Assembly (NCBI GenBank): GCA_949825045.1
Contig: OX463808.1
Coordinates: forward strand, 26,845,674 to 26,909,673
DNA: 64,000 bases
Origin: Argyresthia goedartella
Taxonomy: Eukaryota; Arthropoda; Insecta; Lepidoptera; Argyresthiidae
Direction: 5' to 3'
Part shown: one piece after another, positions 53,042-63,015 of the stretch
How positions within the stretch are numbered: position 1 is the first letter of the stretch
Layout of the letters: every line of letters starts with the position of its first letter
Notes under the pieces: generated by a model
What the model was told of the DNA's origin: nothing
What the model saw: only the letters and a program-made list of their open reading frames with translations
Databases searched by the model: none
Translations under genes and position numbers: made by a program

Positions 53042-53083
53042 GCGATTTGTTTCACGAAGAAATCTCTTCGTGAAACAAATCGC
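53042..53083. repeat. Foldback 2 of a pair: 19-bp perfect arms, loop AATC
   Basis: Arm 53042-53060, loop 53061-53064, exact complement 53065-53083. Only 11 bases (53031-53041) separate it from foldback 1; its loop is the reverse complement of the other loop. Confidence 0.93.
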
Positions 53084-53507
53084 TTAAAACAGGCTATAAA
53101 GGTAGGGGTGGTTAAGTCGGAAGCTAGCTCCAGATGCACAGCCTTTGTAGTAAAACAGACGAATACGCATATATATCCTTTAGAGTATAATAATAGACTT
53201 CCTGATTCTAGACTGTTTCATGCTTATAGGACCAGCAAAATCTAAACCGACGCGCTCAAACGGACTTGCTTGCGAAACTCTATCGGCAGGTAAACAACCC
53301 ATAAGCTGTTTTGAAGTTTCAGCCTTATGCTTGAAGCATGTTATGCATTTGTGAATTACTTTCTTGACATGCCGCAGACCATTGATTAACCAGAAATTAC
53401 TGTTTAAGTTAAATAATAAAAGCTTGGGTCCAGCATGTAAAAGTCTGAAATGCTCGTTGCGAACTATCATGTCTGTTATCCTTGACGCATTTGGGAGAAT
53501 AATCTGG

Positions 53508-54121
53508 TTATAGGCTTTTACCAAATCTATGGTTGAAAAGACTCTGCAACCGGCAATGCTGTGGGCTAAGTCGTGTATGTGCCTAAGAGGATACCTGTCT
53601 GGTATGGTGCGCGCGTTGAGCATCCTGTAGTCGCCGCAAGGGCGCCAAACCATTGTCCTTTTTAGGGGCTAAATGCAGCGCCGAGGACCATGGGCTCTCG
53701 GATGGCCGCGCAGTACCACAGCTCAACATCGCGTCAAACTCCTGCTTAGCTATCTGGAGTTTGTCCGGAGCTAGCCTGCGGGGAGCGCAAGATACGGGAG
53801 GTTCTGCTGTAGTGCGGATGTGGTGTTCAGTGTTTTGTGTGGGGATGAATGGTGTGCCAGATGGTCACGTTATTTCAGGAAATTCACTAAGTATGTTATG
53901 AAATTTTGTATCACCAGTCGAGACCTTTACAAATGAAATTATGTCAGCTGGTCCAGCTATGGCAGCAATGGATGATAATGTTGTGGTATTATCAAATATT
54001 CATTGATTACGACAATCTACAACTAAATTATACCATGACAAGAAATCTACACCAATGATTGCCTTTGTTACATCAGCAACAATGAAACGCCATGAAAAGT
54101 CTCAGCAATCATTCTTAACAT
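53508..54121 (-). pseudogene. Inverted Gypsy fragment: protease to RT N-terminus
   Basis: On the minus strand: WRFIVADVTKAIIGVDFLSW (protease), then [54 protein letters not shown] and [16 protein letters not shown] (RT). 53508-53778 is the inverted counterpart of 54206-54480. Carries a stop and small frameshifts. Confidence 0.87.
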
Positions 54122-54205
54122 CCATATACAAGCCTAGCGCTTTCATACTCCAACTGTCTTTCGGTGCTTTCGCAATAAAAGTCTATCTTCAAGCTAAAAA
54201 AAAAA
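54122..54205 (+). other. Poly(A)-ended piece of a BEL-type LTR between inverted Gypsy halves
   Basis: TTTCGGTGCTTTCGCAATAA AAGTCTATCTTCAAGCT matches the LTR of BEL element 3, but instead of continuing into U5 it ends in 11 A and then Gypsy sequence. That is what a polyadenylated transcript end looks like. The ~40 bases before it (AACATCCATATACAAGCC...) are unmatched in the window. Confidence 0.65.
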
Positions 54206-54877
54206 ACTCCGGACAAACTCCAGACAGCTAAGCAGGAGTTCGACGCGATGTTGAGCTGTGGTACTGCGCGGCCATCCGAGAGCCCATGGTCCTCGGCGCT
54301 GCATTTAGCCCCTAAAAAGGACAATGGTTGGCGCCCCTGCGGCGACTACAGGATGCTCAACGCACGCACCATACCAGACAGGTATCCTCTTAGGCACATA
54401 CACGACTTCGCCCACAGCATTGCCGGTTGCAGAGTCTTTTCAACCATAGATTTGGTAAAAGCCTATAACCAGATCCCTGTCAACAAGGCAGACATCCCTA
54501 AAACGGCGATTACTACACCGTTTGGCCTGTACGAGTTCCCCTTTATGACCTTCGGGTTGAGGAATACAGGCCAAACATTTCAAAGGTTTGTGGACGAGAT
54601 GACGCGAGGTCTAGACTTCTTTTACTGTTACCTGGACGATTTCCTCGTATTTTCAAAGGATGAGACGCAGCATGAGTCGCACCTACGGCAACTATTCACC
54701 AGGATGAAGGAGTACGGTATACTGGTCAACACTACAAAGTGCATTTTTGGCGCCAAGGAGGTAACTTTCCTAGGTTATAGTATCTCCGAAGCAGGCACAA
54801 AACCACTAGACGCTAAAGTACAGGCGATTCGCGACTTTCCCGCACCCAAGACCATCAGGGAACTCAGGAGATATTAG
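54206..54877 (+). pseudogene. Gypsy reverse transcriptase (stop at end)
   Basis: [57 protein letters not shown] and catalytic YLDD ([12 protein letters not shown]), [16 protein letters not shown], then TAG at 54875-54877 in the RRYLGMLNFYRR-type block. Starts abruptly after the poly(A) run. Confidence 0.9.
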
Positions 54878-55784
54878 GGCATGCTTAATTTTTACAGGCG
54901 ATATCTGCCCCGCAATGCCCAAATTCAAGCACCACTGAACGGTTTATTAGCCGGCTCAGTGAAAGCATCCAGTTCAACTATCGGGAGATACGCTGAAAGC
55001 CTTTGAGGACACCAAAGACAGTCTCTGCAATGCCGCGATGTTAGCACACCCGGACTGCCAATCGAAACTTGCGCTTGTCACAGACGCATCGGACTTGGCC
55101 TTGGGGGCAGTTTTGCAGCAGTATAAGGACGACACATGGCAGCCTTTAGCATTCTTCTCACGTAAGTTGAGCCCAACGCAGCAAAAATACTCTCCTTATG
55201 ATCGCGAGCTCCTTGCAATTTATGAAGCTATTAAGTATTTTCGGCACATGCTAGAGGCTAGGCACTTTATAGTCTATACTGACCATAAGCCGATTTCTTT
55301 CCATGAGCGGAAAGGTAACTGTTCGCCTCGTCATTATAGGCATATGGACTTTATATCCCAGTTCACAACAGACATTCGCCATATTGCAGGGAAAGATAAC
55401 GTCGCCGCAGACACACTCTCCCGTGTTGATGAACTGCAGGTACCACTTGACCTTGATGTGCTAGCCAAGTCGCAGGTTTCCAATCCAGAACTGTCCAAAC
55501 TCCTTGGTGAAGACTCTTCGCTTTGCATCAAAAAGTTGAATATCCCTGGCAGCCAAGCAGAACTGTACTGTGATGTCAGCACACCAACTGCCAGACCATT
55601 CATCACCAAACCACTGCGCAAGCAAGTATTTGACAGCCTACATTCTTTCGGTCACCCCGGAGCCAACGCCACTGCCAAATTAGTAGCAGAGCGCTACGTC
55701 TGGCCAGGGGTACGTAAAGACTGTCGTTCAATTTACTGGGCACGTTCAATTTACCACGTGCACGCTTCAAATTTGTCCATATAG
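54878..55784 (+). pseudogene. Gypsy RNase H and integrase zinc-binding region
   Basis: RT thumb (NFYRRYLPRNAQIQAPLNGL), a frameshift near 54975, then RNase H from 55038 (LVTDASDLALGAVLQQYKDD, LAFFSRKLSPTQQKYSPYDR, FIVYTDHKPISF, GKDNVAADTLSR) and integrase HHCC start (HSFGHPGANATAKLVAERYV). A frameshift near 55735 ends the frame. Confidence 0.88.
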
Positions 55785-56650
55785 ACCTTATTGGACCACT
55801 GCCACAGTCACAAGGTTTTCGCTATTGTCTGACTGCGATTGATCGCTTCTCGCGCTGGCCAGAAGTATTCCCAATAGTTGACATGACGGCAGAGACTGTG
55901 GCTAAGGCTTTACTTTCTGGATGGATTGCTCGTTTCGGCTGTATGACCGACATTGTCACAGACCGTGGCAGACTGTTTGATTCCGCTCTCTTCGCATCAT
56001 TGGCTAAAATTGCTGGATTCAAACACAGAAGGACAACCGCTTACCATCCAGCGTGCAATGGACTTATCGAGAGGTTCCACCGACAGCTTAAAGTCGCAAT
56101 TATGTGCTATGCTCATGAAAATTGGGAAGAATCCCTGCCCCTAGTCATGCTTGGCATACGCAGCGCTTTCAAAGAGGATCTACAAGCCTCTTCCGCTGAA
56201 CTACTTTATGGCGAACCACTAAGACTACTAGGTGAGTTTTTCGAACATGGTGACACAGGTTCTACCGATGTAACCGAATTTGCCACGCGACTACGTTCTT
56301 TCGTCCATAAATTACAACCTGCTCCAGCTTCACGCCATACCAAAAGTAAAATATTTATACACAAGGATCTCGCGTCCTCTAGTCACGTCTTTATAAGAGA
56401 AGACGCGGTGCGAGGTGCATTATATCCTCCTTACACAGGACCACACGAGGTGATTGATAGAGGAGACAAGTATTTAAAGTCCTCGTAAAGGGGAAGGAAA
56501 ATACTGTTACGGTAGACCGCCTTAAACCGGCCTACATACTGTCAGACCAAACCGAACAGACGGAACCCGAACCACCTGTTGACAACTCCACCAAGCTGAG
56601 AACAACACGTTCAGGTCGTCAGGTACGATTTCCGATTTTTTATCGCCCGT
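55745..56650 (+). pseudogene. Gypsy integrase core and C-terminus
   Basis: [18 protein letters not shown] (Asp), [20 protein letters not shown] (Asp), [18 protein letters not shown] (Glu), [30 protein letters not shown]; frameshift near 56475, then [19 protein letters not shown] and SGRQVRFPIFYRP. The open frame from 55883 to 56488 is the longest intact piece. Confidence 0.9.
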
Positions 56651-56662
56651 AGTGACGGTCTC

Positions 56663-56675
56663 TGGGGGGGAGTGA
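56663..56675 (+). other. Gypsy polypurine tract
   Basis: TGGGGGGGAGTGA immediately before LTR 3, the same as the tract between LTR 1 and LTR 2 apart from one G. Confidence 0.85.
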
Positions 56676-57264
56676 TGTGGGCTCCTCACCCATACATATT
56701 TATATTACACAGATATTTACCACACATGTACAATGACACAATTATTATATTTACAATCACACTATTATACAGTTACAAGAATAATATATTTATACAAAAT
56801 ATAAACAAACATAATTATACAATACAGTTACATAACAACATAATACTACACATACTCAAAACATATAAACAATATTGATTTATATATAATTATGACGGAT
56901 GAGTGTCGTGCCATGATACACCGTGCGGAATGCGCGTTATGGAAACAACAGCAAAACCGGCTCCTGCGCCACCACCCGTCGCGCGTCGCCTAGCTCATGC
57001 GTGGCGTCCCTCATCAGTCGTGATCCATCTCACACGGCGAAGCTACGCTCGCTTGCTTAATTTCCCTCGCTTATGTGCTTACGCCTTATGTATTTCATTT
57101 GCTCGAACTGTTACTTCTCGCTATAATCTGTGCTATAGTCTGTGAACTATTACTGTGCTTTCTCCTAATTCCTTCTGCTTTGTCAATTGTCAATTGTAAG
57201 ACGGGCTGGTTTCCGCAACTCGACGACGAAAGCGCCTATTTTGCGTGTGGGTGGGAATGCGATA

Positions 57265-57732
57265 TCATTCGAGCCAACCCAACTCCTCCAGGAACGCCAG
57301 CAGGCCCTTTACGTTACCGACTATCCCTGGAAGGTCCCTCGATTGACCGAGGTGTTTAGCCCTGTAGTTCGCTACTCCTGTGCACTCCATGAGGACGTGA
57401 GCAGCCGTTTCTTCTGCCTCCAAGCAGGCTCTGCAAAGGGGGCTGTCGGTAACACCTAGGACATAAATATGTTTATTAAAGAAACCATGGCCAGTAAGTG
57501 CTGCAGTCACCAGTCGCATGCGCGGCCTACTAAGTCGGAGCAAGGTCTTAGCCAGCCTAGCGCTAGGGGACGGCAAGGCCAGCTTAGCCTGCCTGCACTC
57601 CTCATGGTTTGTCCAAAGAGTGGCATGATCATTCCTGGTCGACTCTCTCAGAAATGTGCGTACCATCTTGAAGGGAAGAGGGATGATAGGTTCGGGACCA
57701 TACGCTGTCAAGCTAGATCCTTTACGCGCCAA
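57265..57732 (-). pseudogene. LINE (I/LOA-like) C-terminal CCHC domain
   Basis: In the frame after the TAG: LSRPRMRLVTAALTGHGFFN, CRACLEAEETAAHVLMEC (CX2CX8HX4C), LGQSRDLPGIVGNVKGL. Ends with TAG at 57265-57267. Confidence 0.82.
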
Positions 57733-58398
57733 CTAATCCGCTGCATCGTTACCTCTTGACCCGCTGTGTCCTTTTATCCATTGAAGGATTACGCGGTTAT
57801 GTTGACATACCTCCATTAGTCGTTTGTGACACTCGTAGATTAGCCCTGAGTTAACAGTGTTGCTATTTAGGGCTTGTAAGACGGCCATGCTATCCGAGAG
57901 TATTCGAATGGAGGAATCTCTTACCTTTCTCGATGCTATGGCATTAGCGGCCGAGATGATGCCCATGCATTCAGCTTGAAAGACAGTATTATGGGCACCC
58001 AGTGGAATGGCTATCTTGATGTTTAGGTCCTCCGAGAAGGTGCCTGAACCAGTGCCTGCTTCAGTTTTTGAACCATCGGTAAAAATTCTGATTCTGAGCT
58101 CTTTAACGTCGAGCCCCTCAACCCGATGGTCTTCATGTAACTGTATATTGTATATTTTGTCAAAAACAAATTGTTTAGGGATTCTGTCACTGCAAGCCAT
58201 AGAGATGGGAATTTTTTTGTAAACTTCCCCTAGGATGGCGGTGTGTGAGGTCCTGTTTTTCCTCCAAAGTCCTAAGGTATTGAGTCTCACCGCAGATGAC
58301 GCCGCCTCCTGCTTAATATACAGCTGGAGTGGCGGAAGACACAGCATGGCCTCTATTGCTGCTGTTGGAGTAGTTCTCATACTACCTGTGATAGCCAT
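57733..58398 (-). pseudogene. LINE (I/LOA-like) RNase H domain
   Basis: LRIRIFTDGSKTEAGTGSGT (first Asp), FQAECMGIISAANAIASRKV (Glu), SIRILSDSMAVLQALNSN (Asp), VILQWIKGHSGSRGNDAAD (Asp), then TAG at 57733-57735. The frame differs from that of the RT, so a frameshift lies near 58390. Confidence 0.88.
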
Positions 58399-59689
58399 GC
58401 AGGCCAGCCTTTGGAAGCTTTGGAGTTTTGCTTACCATTGTGGTTAGTTTGGTCCTGGTCCACCACACCACAGCTCCGTAGCAGACAAGAGGACGGATCA
58501 CCGTCACGTACAGCCAAAGAATGATGTTGGGAGAAAGTCCCCACTTTTTCCCCACCATTCTCCGACACTGCCAGAAAGCAATACTCGCCTTCTTTAGTTT
58601 GTTGTCAATGTGGCTACTCCAGTTGAGCTTGCTGTCCAAGGTTATGCCCAGGTACTTCACCTCAGTTGCTAGCTGGAGTTCCGTTCCAAAGAGCTTTGGT
58701 AGGGTATACCTACCAAGAGCCCTATTGTTAGTGAACATGACCAGTTCCGTTTTTGTTGGGTTAACCGCCAGGTCATATTCTAGACACCAGCGCTCCACGA
58801 TGCGAAGAGCTGTTTGTTTAAGGTTGCACACTGTGCTCGAAAATTTACCTGTGATGAGGATTACCAAATCGTCGGCGTATCCTTCGGTGTAGTATCCATT
58901 AGCGTTAAGCTTGGTAATCAGGTCGTTAATGACCAGATTCCACAGAAGCGGGGAGAGCACTCCTCCCTGCGGGCATCCCCGCACTACCTCCGCCGACAGG
59001 GACTCACCAGCTAGACGCACGATACGTTTATTAAGCATGTTTGTGACCCAGTTGTGTACAGCTGTTGACACTCCATGCCTTGTTAGAGATACACTTATAC
59101 TGCTATGCTGCGTCTTGTCAAAGGCACCTTCTATATCAATAAAAGTTCCAAGACAGATGCATTTGTTTTGAATCGCCTCTTCAATTGTTGATACAACTGC
59201 ATGGAGAGCCGATTCAGTAGACTTACCCAAACTATATGCATGCTGATTCTTGTGTAAGGGTATATGTTTTAACGCTCCATCTCTCAGGTGCCTCTCGCAC
59301 AAATGTTTGAGAGTCTTAAGCAAGAACGAGGTGAGACTAATCGGCCTGAAAGATTTAGCGTTAGTGTAGTCGCTCCTTCCTGGCTTCGGTATGAAAATTA
59401 CGTTTACTACTCTCCACCTTTTGGGAACGTATCCGAATCTAAGACATGCTTTCATGATTCGGACCATTATATTGATGACGGGTTCCCCACCCCACTGTAG
59501 AAGTGCTGGGAAGATTATATCTGGTCCTGCTGATTTAAAAGGTTTAAAGCTATTAATGGCCCATCTCACCTTGTCAGCAGTGATAATATTATAAGTTATG
59601 TCTAAGTGGTCGACAGCTTCATGGTGAACCTCTTCCGGCCACACAATCTCTTGAATAGTTCTACTTCCGGGGAAGTGAGTTTCCAACAA
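58382..59689 (-). pseudogene. LINE (I/LOA-like) reverse transcriptase
   Basis: FKSAGPDIIFPALLQWGGEP, AKSFRPISLTSFLLKTLKHL, YSLGKSTESALHAVVSTIEE, LGTFIDIEGAFDKTQHSSIS (Asp), RGCPQGGVLSPLLWNLVIND and the catalytic box GYADDLVILITG; then KYLGITLDSKLNWSSHIDNK and LYVTVIRPLVCYGAVVWW. 435 codons open; endonuclease part absent through 5' truncation. Confidence 0.9.
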
Positions 59690-59822
59690 GAGACTGTGTG
59701 TTTCTGTTTCTGTTGTTGTTCCTTCTGCTTTAATAAACTATATAAACATAAAAATAGTGTGAGTGTATTAACTGTGCCTTGGACTAGGAACAATATAAGG
59801 TACGTACTACCCCACCTAAACA

Positions 59823-59925
59823 TGCAAAGAATTTATTTTGATTTCTAATTGATTCAAATGTAACAATAACCCTCACCTAATTTTATTTCATTGACCGCTT
59901 ATTACAGTTTGATAAATACGTTAAG
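59823..59925. other. Short spacer between Gypsy LTR 3 and BEL/Pao element 2
   Basis: About 100 bases, AT-rich, nothing recognised. The bases before the BEL LTR (TTAAG) would be its target duplication, but the other end is outside the window. Confidence 0.5.
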
Positions 59926-60500
59926 TGTTTAATATTTATGCTTCGGAACGCACCTCTTTTTGTTGCGCGACTCGGACCGCGAGTGATCGGAAACGGAACT
60001 AGCAGCTGTCAATTGTATAGAAACGTGATGACGAGTTAGAGGTTATTTTTTTGTGCACATGAGAAAAATGTCGGCACATGGCAGTCGGGGCTTGGCTGTA
60101 TTTTAATTGTAATAATTGTCTAACACAGGTGTCGGGCCTGGTCGGAATGTTAATTATAATAAGCACGGAACAATCGTCGGGAAATAAGTAGATTCAAGTC
60201 ATCGGAGTGAGTGCTTCGTGTTGTGAAAGGTTAAAGTGGTTCGGTCCCCAATTCGTCGCATTCGGACAGCGACTCCTCGTGTCGGCAAGCAACACGACGG
60301 CGACAGCATCGGGCTACGACGAGAGTAAGAGTCGACTCCCCTCACCCCCCTGGTGGTCCCCATCCCGTATTCCTGCCTCGAATTGAGCTTTGGAATTCCG
60401 GTCCACGGCGTCAAAGGTCAGTACCACTTGTGATACTCATGGTGAAAACCATCCCTAACAAGATTCCACGCCCGTTCGGTTGAGGCGTGGAATTTAATAT
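59926..60500 (+). repeat. 5' LTR of BEL/Pao element 2
   Basis: Starts TGTTTAATATTTATGCTTCG like element 1; the end is altered (GAGGCGTGGAATTTAATA instead of ...ATTAAACA), so the last bases are uncertain. Several small indels relative to element 1. Confidence 0.85.
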
Positions 60501-61209
60501 TTGGTAGCAGGCGCGGTTTCCTAGTGGGAAATCGATTCACGGACGGTTGTAGGGTTGTTTTTTTGCCACATTGTAGCTGGGAGAGGGTGGATACCTCAGA
60601 TTGGTCAGCAACCATTTTGTGAGTGAGTCGTGTGGTCGGTATACCACAATTTAGGTTCATTTTCGGTTAGTGAACGTATAATTGACGATTTAGTTAACAA
60701 TTATTATAAATTTGTAGTCGGAAACTACTCGGTGTGCATAAGAAACAGTCATTCGGTCGGACTATAGTATTGCAGTCGGGTCCCATAGCATTGCAGTGTT
60801 ATTTCGGATTACAGAGCAGGGTCAGGCTATTTAAGCTTAATACTAAGCTGATTTTGCTGACCTCAGTGGAAGTGTGGGTCATATCGGAGGGGCCACTTCT
60901 AGAAGGTTCACAGCTACCTTCATTATATTAAAAATAGCCTTTTTTCTTATAATAAATTTTTGTGTCTTATTTTTTATTGTGCCTTATGGTGGCATTCTCT
61001 AATTGATTTAGAGTGTATAGTTATAAGGTGTATGTCCACAGGGCGACCATATTAAATATTGTTTAGGATTTAATTGTTTTTAGTGGTTGCCTTAGTTTTG
61101 ACAACTTAGTTTTAATTTCTGTGCCCAGCGCTGACGGGCAAGTGCTGGTCTCTGGCTATACTTAGTTCGGTAGTGAAGTATAAGACCAGAATCTATTAAA
61201 TCGGTCAAC
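60501..61209 (+). other. BEL/Pao element 2 leader
   Basis: Primer binding site region TTGGTAGCAGGCGCGGTTTC, then ~700 untranslated bases homologous to 17558-18263. No gene. Confidence 0.75.
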
Positions 61210-63015
61210 ATGGCACCTTCGCCCTTGACGGTACTGCGACATGGTGTCCGGGAGGAAATGAGATGGCTCGCCCATACTCATAAGTATGTGGAGCGACCTG
61301 ACATGGACGATGTCCTGCTCAAGCGTGTGGAGGACGCAATGACACGCGTCGGGAAGGTGTGTCGGCTGGCTGCGGAGGCTGAAGCTCTCGGGCTTACGGA
61401 TGAAGCCTCGGTGGCTGCAGCTCTGCGCGGATGCTGACCAAGCGATGGAATGCTTGGGCGACATCGAGCGTCGCGCGGAGAAAATTAAGCGGTCGCGAAG
61501 GAATGACCGTGGGGAGGGTAACGGAGACCCACCCCCGAAGGGTGTTGTTGGACGGCTGCCACACCTGGAGATTCCGGCCTTCAGTGGGGCAATTGATGAG
61601 TGGCCGGCATTCATTAATTTATTTGATAGTTTGGTCCACGGTCGGGACGACCTGGACAACGCCTACAAGTTGGCCCAACTATTGATGGCTCTGCGGGGTG
61701 AATCGAAGGAGTTGGTCGGTCACCTAACGGTCACGGCGGGCAATTATGAGATAGCCAGGTCCATATTGTTTGACCGCTACCAACACAAACGGCGGTTGGT
61801 TGATGCGCAGCTGGGGAAGCTGTTTAGCATCCCTAAAGTAACCCGGGATGTTGACATCCGAGTACAGGTGCTCAACCCTGTGCTAATGGCCACTAAGGCC
61901 CTTCAGAACCTTGGTCTTCCGGTAGACCAATGGTCATATATTGTTCTATATATGGTTTTGTCACGGTTGCCTGCAGCTGTTCAAAGTCGGTTTGAAAAGC
62001 TGCATGGGGGCAGTAGCACGGAACTGCCCACGCTCGACCAATTGACGGATTTTTGGAGGGTGAATGCAGGCGATGTGACACACTGGATACGGAGGCCAGT
62101 GGGCAGCGCCAACCCGCGCGGATGCGAGAGGGGCCGCGTCCCCCGCCCCCACGGGGGGGTGGGCGGTCGAAACAATTTGGCGTTTTGAATGCCGCGCCGT
62201 CGGGTGACGGCTGTGTGCACTGCGACAGTGCCGGTCATGAAGTGACCAGTTGCGCCAACTTTAAGGCGCTCGGGGTAGCTGCCCGCAGGAAGTTAGTCTT
62301 CCGCCACCGATTGTGTTTCGGTTGTTTGGGGCCGCACACGCTGAGCGAATGCTCGCGCGCGTTCCCCTGTGAGTGCTGTGGTGGCAAGCACCACATCGTG
62401 TTGTGCCTGAATCGGTCAGGCCCTTCGGACGGTCACCAGGGCCGGACTCAGGTTGGTCGGCCACAGGGCCCAACCAGGGCCGGACCCAGTCCCCCTCCGG
62501 GCAACGGGAGTCACCAACGGGGTGACTGGGGTACCCGCGGACGGGACCCCCCCGAGGGAAAGGGGGCAGCGCGGGGGGGTAACATGCGGGATAGCCGGGG
62601 TTCGGTCGCCGCTGTCCAGGGTCAGCGAGGACTTCGGGCCGCTGGCTCACCGCGTGTTACGGGCGGGTGTCAGATGTCACCTATGAGTGGCGCGAAGGCT
62701 GGGAGCCCACCACCTTCTGCGCCACCCTGCGCATCGCTCTGGGAGGCGAACAGGGAGGCGAACAGTCGGACGTCGCCCCCATTCCTAGAGCGCCCCAGGT
62801 TGGATCCGCTCTCCCCCATCCATCCACGGTGGCCACCGGGCACACCGTACACCGTCCGGTATGGTCGGATACCGAGACAGCGAGGGGCCTATTATCCGGG
62901 TTGGGACCCCTTGATGTACATACGGTCTGATATGCCGGTGGCATATCAGCAGCCGAGTTACTCCACGGCCGACGGAGGTCTCAGCGGGTTCGGATCCCGC
63001 GGAGGTTCCCGCTAG
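61210..63015 (+). pseudogene. BEL/Pao element 2 gag (two frameshifts, native UAG end)
   Basis: ATG at 61210. Eight bases are missing near 61421 relative to element 1, at a short GCAG repeat, and one T is missing in the T-run near 62050; each shifts the frame (pieces 61210-61437, 61400-62188, 62053-63015). The DUF1759-type core and the three zinc-knuckle-like motifs are preserved (CVHCDSAGHEVTSC, CFGCLGPHTLSEC, CECCGGKHHIVLC). The tail is open to TAG at 63013-63015 and reads ...LSGFGSRGGSR at the end. Confidence 0.88.

Larger units (their letters stand above)
51416..53507 (-). mobile_element. BEL/Pao element 3, minus strand, truncated (LTR + integrase)
   Basis: In element orientation: integrase zinc-binding and core (53507 down to 52613), DUF5641 tail (to ~52260), a long AT-rich 3' region, then a short LTR (51606 to 51416). 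Upstream parts are missing: at 53507 it joins a minus-strand Gypsy RT fragment in the same frame. A distinct family from the BEL elements at 17 kb and 60 kb. Confidence 0.82.
52260..53507 (-). pseudogene. BEL element 3 integrase, interrupted by two foldbacks
   Basis: Zinc-binding domain (LLHAGPKLLLFNLNSNFWLI ... CITCFKHKAETSKQLMG), core Asp in VGLDFAGPISMK, HLELASDLTTPTFIACFKRF, then the foldback pair (52973-53083), then YCDNASTFVGARNQLADLY with the second Asp, FGGLWEAAVKSTKHHLKRVL with Glu, LNSRPLLPLSS, LTPGHFLTGRAL, a stop, and a degenerate DUF5641 tail (VKIGDLVLLREDNTPP). Confidence 0.85.
57182..59718 (-). mobile_element. RNase H-bearing LINE (I/LOA-like), 5'-truncated
   Basis: 2537 bp. 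Target duplication TTCCTTCTGCTTT (57169-57181 and 59719-59731). In element orientation it begins within ORF2, just before RT, and ends in CAATTGACAATTGAC, two and a bit units of AATTGAC instead of poly(A). Encodes RT, RNase H and a CCHC end, the order known from the I and LOA groups of the Jockey supergroup. Confidence 0.92.
41650..59822 (+). mobile_element. Gypsy LTR retrotransposon complex with three LTRs
   Basis: LTR 1 (41650-42245), LTR 2 (42277 to ~51265, with two insertions), interior remnants (51266-56675, with a BEL insertion and an inversion) and LTR 3 (56676-59822, with a LINE inside). All LTRs start TGTGGGCTCCTCACCC and end near CACCTAAA(CA). Between LTR 1 and LTR 2 only a primer binding site and a polypurine tract remain. 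RT/RNase H/integrase belong to the Gypsy group. The target duplication was not found (GCATG on the left, TGCAA on the right). Confidence 0.85.
56676..59822 (+). repeat. Gypsy LTR 3, split by an RNase H-bearing LINE
   Basis: LTR pieces 56676-57181 and 59719-59822; ends CCACCTAAACA. The LINE between them is flanked by a 13-bp target duplication. Confidence 0.92.

Noticed and set aside
53653..53901. Open frame [15 protein letters not shown] as a novel protein (also 54115-54324)
   Set aside because: It is the antisense of the conserved Gypsy RT block [13 protein letters not shown].
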